Origin: Actinernus sp. WN-2022
Lineage: Eukaryota; Cnidaria; Anthozoa; Actiniaria; Actinernidae
NCBI GenBank assembly: GCA_030867875.1
Contig: JAOWCC010000019.1
Coordinates: 107,884,047-107,948,046, forward strand
DNA length: 64,000 nucleotides
Direction: 5' to 3'
The notes below the pieces were generated by a model that saw only the letters and a program-made list of their open reading frames with translations, had not been told where the DNA came from and ran no database searches. A program made the position numbers and the translations under genes. This document shows positions 29,881 through 42,400 of the stretch, in pieces (within the stretch, counting starts at the first letter, position 1; each line of letters starts with the position of its first letter).

Positions 29881-30489
29881 GTAAGCAGTCTTCAGTGATA
29901 TTATAAATTGCCAATTGGCGAGTTATTCACCGCAAGAGATATCGATTCCACTGCCATGGCTGGAGTGGTCAAAGAGGAAAGGAATCATTTTACTATCATG
30001 ACAAGTTTCAAGTCGATGCTATAGAAGTGCAATGGATTTTATAAGCCGTAGTTTTTGATGAGCCGATGGGCATGATTTGGGAGTTTGTGAAAATTTATGT
30101 GAACCCACAACAAACAGTCTGAACGACTATAAAGGTAAAATGACAGAATACTGTTACGTTCATTAAAGCAATTTACCAGAGACTTTTTCTGAATTCAAAA
30201 CTAAATTAATTATTAAGTTGAAACATACTGGTACTGCTGTGCAAAATATATATATATACATATATAGTAAAGATATTGTAGGGTGCTGGAAGGATTTTGC
30301 AAGAATATAGCCCAAACATTTTGAGACTACACATTTACACTTGGCTACCACTACCGTATACATGTATGCATTTCAGCGATCTGCTGAGAGGGACAATATT
30401 AGAAACTTCACATTATAGCAAAGTTATTTTATAAAAAATGTTTATTCTAACTATGGAGTGGCAAATTGGAACAATTTGAGTGTTTATAA

Positions 30490-31425
30490 TGTATGGATCA
30501 ATTCCAAACCCGTGCATGACCCCCCCGGGCCACCCCCGGGCATTTGAACATTTTGAAAAAAAATTGATCAAATGCCCCACTACCAAAGCAGAAAAACTGT
30601 TCAAATGCACCACCAGTTTTTAATCCAGGCTGTTCAAATGCCCCACCATCGGGGACCAGATCGGAAAATTTCCCCAAAAAAATCGACAAAGACAAGGCAA
30701 AGACTATTGACAAATAAATGAAATCATTGCTTTATTGACAACCCTGACTCAAGCAATTCACAGGAAACACCGACGGTGAAAACCACCTTCAACCGGTCAG
30801 GGATGAGAACAATCATTTCTACCGGCTCGATCGTATATACTTTATAATAAACGTAATGGCTTGAAATTGAATATGTTAGCTTATGTTGTTGGTATATAAA
30901 GTACATGTATGTAACAGGCACCAATCGGTCCGTCTTTTACCGATATAAATAATTATGTTTCTAACTCGCGCTGTCGAGGGTCGCAGCAAATTCAACTTAT
31001 CACAACTCTTGTCACGCACTTAATATCACGCAGTCGGTCAAAGTTCACGAAACAAAGCAAAACAACATAGTTTATAGGTTTAAACATAAACAATTTACCT
31101 CTGAAAGTGGGCTTCAAATTTGGCAGGTTCACTCTTTCAAGCCTCTACAAATGCGCAATCCTTATCCTGGAAGCTGTCCTCGTACGTTCGCCACGTGCAT
31201 TCGCCATTTCGACGCTTGTAGACAGACAGAATATATTTTTAAACACTGATCAAATGCCCCACCCCCTACCCCCACTGTTTGTCAAATGCCCGCCCCTGAG
31301 GTCATAGATACTCGTCAAATTTCCCACCCTCGGGAGCAAGCCTCTGATCAAATGCCCGGGGGTGGCCCGGGGGGGGGGGGGGGGGGGGGGGGGGATGCAC
31401 GGGTTTGGAATTGACTGATACATAA
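30490..31425. mobile_element. Non-autonomous TIR element with G26 run
   Basis: The left end (30490-30550) and right end (31355-31425) are inverted. Both carry TCAATTCCAAACCCGTGCAT, a C/G homopolymer, GGGCCACCCCCGGGCATTTGA, and further TCAAATGCCC repeats inside. The right end contains an uninterrupted run of 26 G (31369-31394). No transposase is encoded. Confidence 0.8.
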
Positions 31426-31673
31426 TGCTAAAACAAAAACCTATAAATTAGGTTTTTTTTATAAACAAAGCAGGACAAGTGATTCTAAGTCCCAGCATCT
31501 AATTGGTAAGAGAAACATTTAATTAAAGTTGGAAGTATAGTGGTTTTAATAAAATCGAGGGTACTGTACAGGCTGTTGCTCATTGTCACTGATATTTACT
31601 AGCAACACTGTCTAATCTACTTGTAAGTTTCAAGGTTAGTGTATTCAACTCAATGTACATGTACTGTTGTAAA

Positions 31674-31802
31674 TGAAGGGCTGTGTGTAAAAAGGGTGTA
31701 AGTGATTCTTAATCACATTCTAAATTCTCCCTTAGAAAACAAAGAAATTGAAGAAGAATTTGATCAAGAGCCACTTACGCCCTTTTTGCACACAGCCCTT
31801 CA
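31674..31802. mobile_element. 129-bp MITE with 31-bp TIRs
   Basis: The ends TGAAGGGCTGTGTGTAAAAA and, reversed, TGAAGGGCTGTGTGCAAAAA are near-perfect inverted repeats continuing into GGG(T/C)GTAAGTG. Confidence 0.85.
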
Positions 31803-31984
31803 AATATACATGATAACTATTCTAAAATAATACAAAAAGTAGGTTTAAGATAAAAAAAATAAGATAATATGCATATCTAGACAAAGAGATACATGTAATA
31901 TAGAGTACATTGAGTACAGGAAATCATTGTAGCAAAAGCTAAACAATGTCCACAAATAAGCAATATTCTACTAGCAACAGGTGT

Positions 31985-32215
31985 AGGTTGTCACGAGATT
32001 TTACGCACATTGAAAAAAATCCACACACTTTCACTACATTCAATATTTACAACTCGCATGTTGATATTTACAGAGGGAGGAAAACCGGAGAACAACATTC
32101 AAAGCGTGGATGAGAATCAACCAACTGAACTCCCACATAATGGTGTATCTGGGATTCGAACCCGAGTCACAATAGTGAGAGGCGAGCACTAATACACGCT
32201 GCACCACACAGCTCT
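31985..32215 (-). mobile_element. tRNA-derived SINE
   Basis: Minus strand. A tRNA-like head (32213 to about 32145) has a B box GGTTCGAATCCC and an A-box-like TGGTGCAGCGTGT. A CTC triplet in the anticodon position suggests a tRNA-Glu-like origin. A non-tRNA body follows, down to about 31985. The cloverleaf is degenerate, so it is not a tRNA gene. Confidence 0.65.
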
Positions 32216-32219
32216 CACA

Positions 32220-34880
32220 TAAGCCTAATATACAGTCCTGGAGCCTGATTGAGCTAACCAGGATTAAGGGTTTGAAGGGTTTGTTAGTGCATTTCTAACT
32301 AGTTGTAATATTAGAGTGCAGAATGACATGTTTTACCAAAAGAACCAGAATCCTCCGGATTAGATGCTAATCAGGCTTCAAACAAGGGCTCTGCTATATA
32401 GTTTTCAAGTTTTAGGAAAAAGGGATAAAATACTTGAGAGATTAAAATAATATGACATATTGACCTTTTTAATATCCATAAAACTACACAGTCCTATAAA
32501 GTTTATCCTACCCTATTCATTTCTGGCCTTGTAGTCATAATACATGATCCCAGCTACCAGTACATTTACCTATTTAGAGGGGGTGGGGATGCGCAGCAGG
32601 AATGGTGTATGCGATTTGCTTTGGTATTTCAGAAGTTCTAATCAGAAAATAAATCAGAACAATATTATTACATGTACTGACTGTAACTAAGGTAACTCCA
32701 GTAGAATATAGCAAATTAATATTGCCTGGTTCAAAAAATACTATTGATTTTGAGGGTCAGTGTTATCTTCCCCCAGAATTTAAAAAAACCATAAGTGTTT
32801 TTCGTGATCAAACATTTCGCTGGAGCCAATCAGCTATCTTAGGACCAATTTATTTGACATAATATATTGAATCCAAGCATTGTACCCAACCTGACCGAGG
32901 CCTGAGGTTATTCTTTAAGTGAAAGGAGGCCTTTGTTGCATTTAATAAATCAGTAATTCATTAATATGTATATTTCTGATTTACCTGACAGAAGGGATAT
33001 AGATTATCCCACAGGTTGTATCACTTTTTTTTTCACTGCCATGTGCTGTATATGCACTCTGAACAGATTCCAGTTTTGCCACCAAAATATTGTGATGCAG
33101 CACATGTGCCAAGTGAGGTGTGTTCTTTATTTAGTTTGGCATGGGATAAAATAGTTATGCAATGTTTTCTTGTGGTATGCCATGAATATTCCACTCCCCC
33201 CCAACTGCTAAATAATGTACGGTCCCTAAGGGCTTGTGTGTATACTGAAAAATCAAGTTACTAACATTTGAGGATTAGTATGCAATTAACAGGGGACTTT
33301 AATAATCTTTGTGTGTCTGTAACAAGCTAAAAAATACTCAATACAAAGTTGGTAGTCACTTTGTATTATTTGTATTTGCATTCATGTAGACACTCATAGA
33401 ATCTGCGAACAAATGCAGGTTTAGTAAAACTAAAAGTGGAAACAACAATATAGATGATATTGATAACTAATTTCTTAGTCTTGATTTGTCCAGAAACCCA
33501 TATAGCTGCATATACTGTGCTGTCATTGGGGTATCATAACTTTATCTTTCAAACACACAGAGTTATGGCATTGGATTTTGATGCAGATCAACCTCCAAAA
33601 TTTCCCAATCTACACAAAATAATCTTTGAAAATGTGAAGGAGCTAGGTGATGAATGTCACCCTCTCTAAAGCAGACAATTCCCATTTATCTGCAAATATA
33701 CCACAGTGGTGATTATTTATTGCCCATTTCTTGGCAAAGTCCATACTTCCTCTTCCCACACTTAACCGCTTGAAGAAAACAATGTACACCCTTTTCCTGA
33801 AACAAATAGAAGAATATTTCTTATCAAAGGTACAAAAAAAGGAAAGCAACCTAAAATATGACACTGGGAGGTATAGTGTTCAATTTAATTAAACTACCAC
33901 TGTCCAATTGTGCACCTTTTACATTGTAGGGGAAGGGGGTGGCTATTAAAAAGTGCTGTGGGAAAGGGAAAAATGCCGAAAAGAGGAAGTGCATGCACAT
34001 TAAAAACAATTCTGCATGCTCCGAGTGAATACAAATTACAATTTGTGCAAGATAAATATCCCCCTAGCCATTTCCTATATAATGGACAGCTTGCACTCAT
34101 AATTTGCTATAAAAAAAAACATTCAAAGGATGTATTTCTTTTGCCATGCAGCTAATGGAAATAAATAATATTGCAGCAATCCTCTTGGGTAAACTGTACT
34201 GGAATAATGATGTAATGAACGATAGAGAAAATATGTGCTCATTGTCCCAACAACAACAACCTGAGCACTTTATGCGATTCTGGACAACTTGTACGTCATG
34301 TTCGAACCGCCAATTCCCCATAAACGAATCCGAATTTTCTATTAGGAACAACGTAAAAATGGACAGATTGTGCTAAAACTAGTTGCCTTATTTTAGCTTA
34401 CCTTATTTTTTAGTTTGCTTCTGTCATAAAGCTAAAAGGTTTTGATACATTTGGCCTTGTTCTCGCGTTAACTTTATATACATGCAAGTACCTCTTCCTC
34501 CATTCGTGGCACATTGACTTTGGTACTGCACTTGGCTTTGTTATTTTGCTTCTTGGGTAGTAAAAGGAAAAGGTAAACACCGACAGCGACCATTACGAAT
34601 CAAGAGAATGAGTAAATTAAACTTTAGTTTTCTCCGGCCTGATTCTCACAAATGTTTACTTCGCCTGCAACAAAATTATGGAGCCGTAAGCACTCTAACT
34701 ACGTTGTTAATCTTCTACCAACACCACACGATTGATAACGAAGAGTTGATTTATACCAGTTTCCGTGTTTTGCTAACATGCAAACAAATGACAAAGGACG
34801 ATGTTCTACTTCGGCACAGAGAGAATTCGCACGCGAGGCGAAAACAATAGAAGCCTCGGTTTCATGAAAATCAAAACAAA
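32220..34880. other. Intergenic stretch with weak exon candidates
   Basis: No gene is supported. Two plus-strand segments have plausible splice ends and non-random reading: 33067-33117 (IPVLPPKYCDAAHVPSE) and about 33560-33648 (VMALDFDADQPPKFP...). A minus-strand segment, 33800 down to 33658, also has a good acceptor. None matches a family I know. Confidence 0.3.
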
Positions 34881-34887
34881 AACAGAG

Positions 34888-34916
34888 GCGCGCAAAGCAC
34901 CAAGGTCCGTACTGGG
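34888..34916 (-). repeat. Right arm of a long-range inverted repeat
   Basis: Reverse complement of 29455-29483, with 28 of 29 positions matching. Confidence 0.85.
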
Positions 34917-35419
34917 TTTCTCTTAGTAGACGCGCAACACACAAAAATAAAATATCAGAACTTATTTCTTTCGAATACATATTTGTAGACGTTGGGTAGT
35001 AGGTTTTAGGGTTCAGTTCCCTTTAAGGACTGCTCGATACATAAATTTTCCAACTCCAGTCTCGCACACTTCTCTCGCCATCCCTCTTCCACTTTTGTAT
35101 CTCATCGTTATCACAAATATCCAGTGCGATAATGATGGTAGGTTGTTAAACAAATTCAAAACTACGGGATCGCTCTTGCACTGACTGATTTAAGACTTCG
35201 CCCAACGTTTTGAACCTATATATCATGGTCGCGATCATCAATCTGAGTTGAAATCGGGGAGGGGCGGATCTTTTACGCCTTTGGTTGCAACAGCAATGAA
35301 AATTATACTTGTAGTTCAATACATTATATCAAAATAGGAACTCAGTTTTACGTCATGTCGATAGGTGCGAAATCTAAGACGCGCACAAGGCAGTAGAAGT
35401 ATTTAGGTAGCACCAGAAG

Positions 35420-35730
35420 TTCATAACCAGAAGTCTCGACAAGCAATGAAATGCGGCTCATCAGTTTACGATATATCTATTTTTAGAACGGCGCTCAAAC
35501 TTACTTTAGTGAGACAAAACAATGGCAGCCATGTTTGTTTTATAAACACAAAATTAGTATCTTATTAGAACAAAGGCTTTCATGTTTTGGACCAATCAGA
35601 GTTGCTGGTGCAATTAGTGTGATACGCTTGACTATCAATTTTGCGAGAATCGTTTTCTAAATCTAGATTATACCGTAAACTGATTGGCCAAGACCAAGCA
35701 TGACAGATAAGATACTTCTGGTTATGGACT
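35420..35730. mobile_element. MITE with about 80-bp diverged TIRs
   Basis: The left end has CATAACCAGAAGT and ATCAGTTTACGATAT. The right end, reversed, has CATAACCAGAAGTATC and AATCAGTTTACGGTAT in the same order. It lies about 0.6 kb upstream of gene 2. Confidence 0.7.
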
Positions 35731-36330
35731 ACTGCATGAGGCTATTTTAAAATCACTGCCAAGAAAAAAAAACATAGCCCATCGTATTGGTTTCTATACT
35801 TATGTTTGTTATTTACCTGTAGGCAGAGTGATGCTCAGCGTGACCAGCCTCGCATACACATTCTTAAATACGTATACAACACTGACTAAAGGTGTAAATG
35901 TTTTTAAAACACTTGGAATGGTCTATGCATGAATACTAATATATGGATATTAAATCGTAGTAAATTACACTCTGGTTTTAAGATTCTACCACAGAACCAA
36001 TCTAACCAATGAACCAATGAACCCAAGATAAGCCTCGAGCAAGAACTAACGCTACGAAACACATCGTCTTTATCCCATCAGGATGTGTTTCCTCTGAAAT
36101 ATTCAGTAAGCATTCCAATGAGAGTTTATTGTAGCATCAAACGAAGCTACAAGTGGTATTAAAGAAAGGTAGAGAGCCAATCAGATCGCTGATTTTACCT
36201 GGAAAGCCAGGTTAATGCCGGACACCTGTTGTTACATGGCATGAATTGTTCAACATAAAGCGGCAGTTAAGCGTCATATTCGAAGCCTTATTCCCAGTGC
36301 ACGACTGCGGACAGTAATTCTAGCTAAGAA

Positions 36331-36436
36331 ATGGCTTCAAGCAGAGAAGACTGTCTCTATGAGTGCATCTCAAAGCATTATGGAACACTCAAGGAGGAGG
36401 ACATAGACGAGATTTTTAACAAATACGACAAAGATG
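36331..36436 (+). CDS. Gene 2 exon 1 (start, EF-hand 1 entering helix)
   Basis: It begins ATGGCTTCAAGC (MASSREDCLYECISKHYG) and ends GAT G|GTAAGG in phase 1, inside the first Ca2+ loop. The upstream 5' UTR is probably short; no TATA box is visible nearby. Confidence 0.92.
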
Positions 36437-39400
36437 GTAAGGTTTAATCTTACTTGAAAACTTACTTTAATACTCAACTGAACAAGAATTGTGTAACCAG
36501 TGATGTCATTTGTGCATAACAGGGAATGGATATATTGACGCAAAGGAGTTAGAAGATTTCCTGAAGGAAATTTGCCACAAAGAGGTACGATTTGAATCTT
36601 GGCATTTAAAAATAACGATCCGAATTTATATATTATTCAAGCAATGACATTAAGCTATGGACATTATTTTAAGAACCTCGTATTTTCAATTCTCGATGTG
36701 GACTTTAAAATGACCTACACATAGGCTTCTGGACTTGCAATAAAAATCTTATTTTAAACATAGATTCCTTGTATTATTTATCTGCTTATTCAATTCTACG
36801 ATCTAGTAAATTTAATAAGGAGATATTTTGTAGAGTATTAATGTTGTTAGACAGGCTTCTATATATTTTGGCTAAAATAATCCCGTTTTTACTAACCGCA
36901 AAACTCAACGATTTGCAGTTCCATTTTCTATACTTTAATTATATAATAAAATCAAGGTTATTTTGGCTGTATTCTTTCTATATTGTATAAAGAAGTTTCG
37001 GAAGATATGCTGTAAGCTGTGATATGTTGTTTTGTGTAAATGTTGTTAATTCAAAAGTTGTTCGACGGAATGCAAAATGAGCGCATCTCGAGTTATACCA
37101 ACAGGTACTCGTGCTGGTATAACAAACATCAATATGAAGCGAGTCACCAGTTTTAATTAATTCATCAGCTGGTATTCTGGATTATCCTATAAATGTTATA
37201 TTTCAGCTAATCAGAGCTCAGCTTTACTATGAACTACAGGGCGGTATTTCATGGTTTTACTATGAAATACAGAGCGGTATTTCATGGCTAGATCAGCTAG
37301 GCCAATCGAAATGCAGGATATTTTGCGCTATTTCAGTTATCAGCCAAACAGAATTCAAGAATTTTGAATACATAATTAATCTGCAGACGCGTCCATCACT
37401 CAAAACGTTTGTTATCCGACAAATTTCGTAGTCTATCGTCGGGTAATTTACTTTGCTTTCGTGATAAACCTTCCTGTAAATTTGTTATTTATAGGATAAT
37501 TAACAATTATTATTCACCGAAGTGGAGGTGAATATTGGTGGATATTTACCGAACCGCTTTTAGTATATACCACACTGCAGGTGAATAGCCAGCACCAAAT
37601 AATTATTTTATTTTCTGTCAAATTAAATGGATAAAAACTCGCGGAGATGAAAATGAAATCATATTCACTGTTTGAGTAGCCAATCAGAGCGCGCGAAAAG
37701 TGATATTCACTGGTGTGGTATATACTAATTATGGTTATTGCATGTGTTTTTTTAATGGCATACCCGCAAAAATTTCACATATACCAAATAACACAAATTT
37801 ATCATGAAATGTAAGAGATGCAAAGGTCGAGGCGTGAGATGCTAGCCTAAAATACAGCCGTCTCCTCAGCTTGTTACAGAGAGTGGACCGTGGAACGAGG
37901 CTGGACTTCAGGCTAGTGAGATCTGGGCGAGCGCCGCTACCGGGGAAAAATTGAAAATCGAACCCTCGGAATGCCATTTCCTGAATTTCCAAGAAAGATT
38001 GGTAATTTTAGGTTTTCGTAACGGTCTTCTGTCCATTCTTTAAAGTAAATCTAATTTTGGGTATTTAAGACCAGCAAAGAGCTCGAGCAAGCTTGAGACG
38101 TGATTAGAAATGTCCGGCGTATGAGCGTCAGAATAGACGCTCACATCCAAGGCGTGAAAACCAGTAAATATTGATGCTCTTTCGTATTTAAAATACATGA
38201 TATAATATTTGTATACTATTTAATGATTTTAATATGTATTGCTTCTTTACCGAAGCAGGAGCCCATTACTCGGAGCGTCCATCTCCTATGCTACGTCTGT
38301 GATGCAGCGTTCTCACAGACCAGGTTATTTCTAGAATGTGTTTCCCGCGAGTTTGGTTCCGGTAGCCAATCACAAGCGTAATTTTAATTCAAATAATTAA
38401 TGATGTTGCAGCCATGTTGGTTGACCAACCAAGAAAAGCTAAGTCCGCGATGGAAGCGCCGAGATGTGAAATCTAAAAAATAACCCGATCAATAAAAACG
38501 CTGCATCGCGAATATATGACAGATGGACGCTCCGGGTAATGGCTGCTGACCGAAATCCAAACGCTTATGATATATGGCCGCGTCAGGCAAAAAGGGCCCG
38601 GACGACATTCAAGTTAAATAATCCCTACAACGGTGTTCCTAATAATAGGTTGAAGATTGTATTGTATTCTTTACGAGAAGCGCTACATTTCATTCCTAAC
38701 AATAAATGTCAGTTTCAAGAAATCGACAACAAAATTCAGGGGTGAAATTTACGTGATTTTGATGCAAGGGCCCGATTACAAATATGACCACAAAAATTAG
38801 GAATCCTGTCAGAGGGGATGATTTTGATGTATGGCATTCATTTATACCTGCTCGCATTAAAGAGTAAAAAAATAAATAAGATGAACAAGATGATCACTTT
38901 TTGGCCAGAAAACTTCTTTTGTGCAGTCATTCTACGCCCCGTAGCTCATAATATTGAGTTTAGCAATAGTACAAGTTACACCTTAAAACAATCGTCTGAT
39001 GATAAGGAATCATTTGCGCCTGCTAAAATTGTGATCACACCCTCGTATAAAAATATCGTAAATTTCGTCTTCGATTTCACTGGTCAATTTCTTGAAATCA
39101 ACACTACATGTTAGTAGCACAATGTGGCGCTCGCGATGCATATTGTAATCGAACCACAAGTATGAAAAACATATTATGTAGTCCGGGCCCTTTTTGCCTG
39201 ACGCGGCCCATATATATTTTATAGCGTTACGGAATGTACACAAGTGGGTAAGAATTAATGCGAGATGTTATATAAACAAGTTATATAATCCCGTTGGGAA
39301 AACGTGAGGGTGTATAAAGAGGACTGATTAATATGTAAAAATCACTCGAAGGCGTTTCTCTACCTTGATACCTAAATTTTCTTTAAGAAGGTGGGGCATC

Positions 39401-42400
39401 AATAAACGAAATGCCCGCCCCTGATCTGTTGTTTGTGTTTAATGCAGTTTAGCTATTAAATGTTTTATGCTCGTTCAGAGTGATAAGAGTATAAGTTTCT
39501 TTACTCAAAAACATGCTCAATTAATTTGAACGTAAGTCGTCGGTATTTCAAGCTAAGAATACCCAGAATGCATTGCGCAAAGACGAATATTAAGAACATT
39601 TTGTATTGGTAATCATTAGTGTGCAAGTTCAATTAACGATTAATTGTGCGAGTGATGTTTGAAAATTCTAACAAAATAACATGAGTCCGCAGGACGATAC
39701 GAGCACTATTAATCGTTAATTCCACGTTGCGCACTAATGAATACCGGTTAATAACATAAAAATATTATATGCAAAAACGAAAAGGAGAACTGAATTAACT
39801 AGTTTTTGCATCGAATTAACTGTGTTTGCACTGCTGTTAGTGATTAACATTTCTATACTCAGCCAGTCAGAGTTGAGTATTGTTGTATCTATATTATGAA
39901 TTAAACTCCCCAGCGCTTCAGTAAAAAGTTTTTATTTATGCATGCTATAACTTTACTATATAGTCATATCAGTGCAGTAAATTACATCAACTAGTCTTGA
40001 AGTATGATTTAACACATATAATACAGTCAGTAGGAAAGATCTGAAGCTATATCCTAGATAGCCTCGGTAAACAGGCTCGTGGGGAGAGGGGAGTCCTAAG
40101 CGGAAGAAAAGCCTGCACGGACACTTAAAATATGTGAATTACGCCCCTACATTGATCATCACTGGGCTCGTTTCAGACGCCCGGTTCCACTCATGTGCTG
40201 AACGGAATTCATACAAAGGATACTAATTGGGTGACGTTGTTAATCTAATTAGGGTTTTCCGATTTTGTGGAAAATGAGGGCGTTTTTTCCGTAGCAATAA
40301 CTGAAGATGTGTGAATATAATTGATTGATTTATCAAACATGAAAATAACAATAGTAAACGCACAATTAACCAAATCTTTAATTACTGTTTTTTTTTATAA
40401 TTTTCCATGCATTGTATGTAATATGCTGCAACTTGAAATCTTAATGCCATATAATAGTGATTTATAATTAAACAATAGGCGACCAGGCACGCGATAATTA
40501 CTGGACACCGAAACACATATTATAGAGGCTTATTTGATTTGATCATAGTTAATATGGTGGAATGGTTATGAAACCCAGCGACCTTCTTTGTTATGTCTTT
40601 GTTGCCTTTTTTCAACCGTGACCCTGCACAAAACACAATAGAAATTCCAATGTGTTAATCAATCAGCCAATAGAAACGTGTGAGTTCAGTCGTTCAGGGG
40701 ACGCTAATGAACTATGACCGTGCACGATCTTTTGTCTTACCCCCTTCCAACATAAATCGCAACGCCTTTGTTAGCCCCTTTGAAGTTTGCCGGGTTTCCT
40801 AACCATTCCACTCTATTAACTATGATTTGATATAGAGTGAATTTATTAAACCAGTGACATAGAGATTAGACTACTAGATCATTTGCATAGTTTATTTTAT
40901 TTTATTTTATTTGTCTGCTTCTAGTGGATTTTTAAAGTTTTTTTACAATAATGACAATTGCTGGGTTGCACGTGACGTCATCGCCGCCATGTTGGTCGTT
41001 AGCTTCTCTTGTTATGTCGACCTCCAAAATGGCCGCCACGGCTTTGTCATTTGAATCTCTGGGGATTGATTGCAATCCAAGAATTTCGCCGACTTCCCCA
41101 AGTATTCAACATGCAGGGAATGAAGAAATGCTTCTAGTGAAATTGTTAAGGTTCTTTTTACAACTTCAGTTTGATAATGATGTTGAACATTCAACAGACA
41201 CACTCTTCGCGGCGACTCTGCGAATAACTCGATATCTCGAGTGTTCAACTCGAGATCTCACGAGCGCATAAATTCCATATCTCCGCGCGCCCATGTATTG
41301 CTTTATTCATTATATCAACAATACTTGGACCTGGAGCAAGGGTAAGCGCGTGACGTGGAAAGCGCTAATTGGACGAGAGGCGACACCCACACACGTAAAA
41401 TTATCATATTTTTACGTGTGTTCAGATACGATATTTCTCAGTGCTGGAAATTGTTGTAAAACACTGTAGTTTATAGAATAAATAGAGATTACTTAATGGA
41501 AAGTGCTGGCGTATGGTATTTACGCACGAGTTTGTTTTCACAAAACGAACGAGCGAGGTGTGTAAATACCATACAAAAGCACTTTCCATCTTGTAATTTG
41601 TTTATTATATACATACTGAGATTTTTCTCCAATATCAAACAGGTTTTATTTAGGTCTTATCATTGAACACGTACATTTGTAGCTTTCAATTTTTTGTTTT
41701 GCATTTCGTATCCGACTCAACGTAGACTAAAATTTATGTTCGATACAATCAAAATGGAAAGAAAATCTTACTTTCTTTCTAAACTGACATCAGCCTTGAA
41801 ATAGTTTTCAACATCAATATGAAACTGTCTTTGATTCAACAAATAAAGTTTACAAGTTTACATAGTCAATAGATTAGTATTACCTGCTTTTGTCCAAGTT
41901 GTTTGCTACGAGTTTTCAGACATCTCCACGGCTTGTAGGTTTTCTCTGCTCACAGAATATTTACGATTTTTCAAATGTCGATGGTCTATGGAAGTTGAAA
42001 TCACTCCACGAAGGATTGAAAGCTCGTAATCTTCGCCGTATTTTCTTTTGACACTAAGAATGATTTCACATAGATTATCTCAATATCTGTTGAGTTCTTT
42101 CGGTAGAATTTCGCTTCTTCTTTGTCGCTTTAAGTCACTTTACGTCTGTTTCTCTAAGTTATTGCTCTTGCGATTTTGTTTTCTTGGTCGATAATATACT
42201 CCTCAATTGACTTGGAAGTTTTAACATCGTTAGTTGGCTGTTTACAGATCAATATTACATTAATTAAAAAAAAGTCAAAACTCCAACTTTCGTAGTGAAT
42301 GAAAGTGGCGCCTCCGATCTCAAGTCGAGTTTGAAAATCCCGATATGTTTTGGCAGGTGTTTTCTGATTGGACGAAACGCTTTTCGCACGTGTGAAAAAT

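Noticed and set aside
33658..33800. Minus-strand exon with a good polypyrimidine acceptor
   Set aside because: The reading could not be linked to other exons or a family; it overlaps a plus-strand exon candidate, so at most one is real.
40951..41271. ORF of 106 codons in intron 2 of gene 2
   Set aside because: No recognised motif, overlapping ORF on the other strand, and a start in a repeat-like GCCGCCATGTTGG context.
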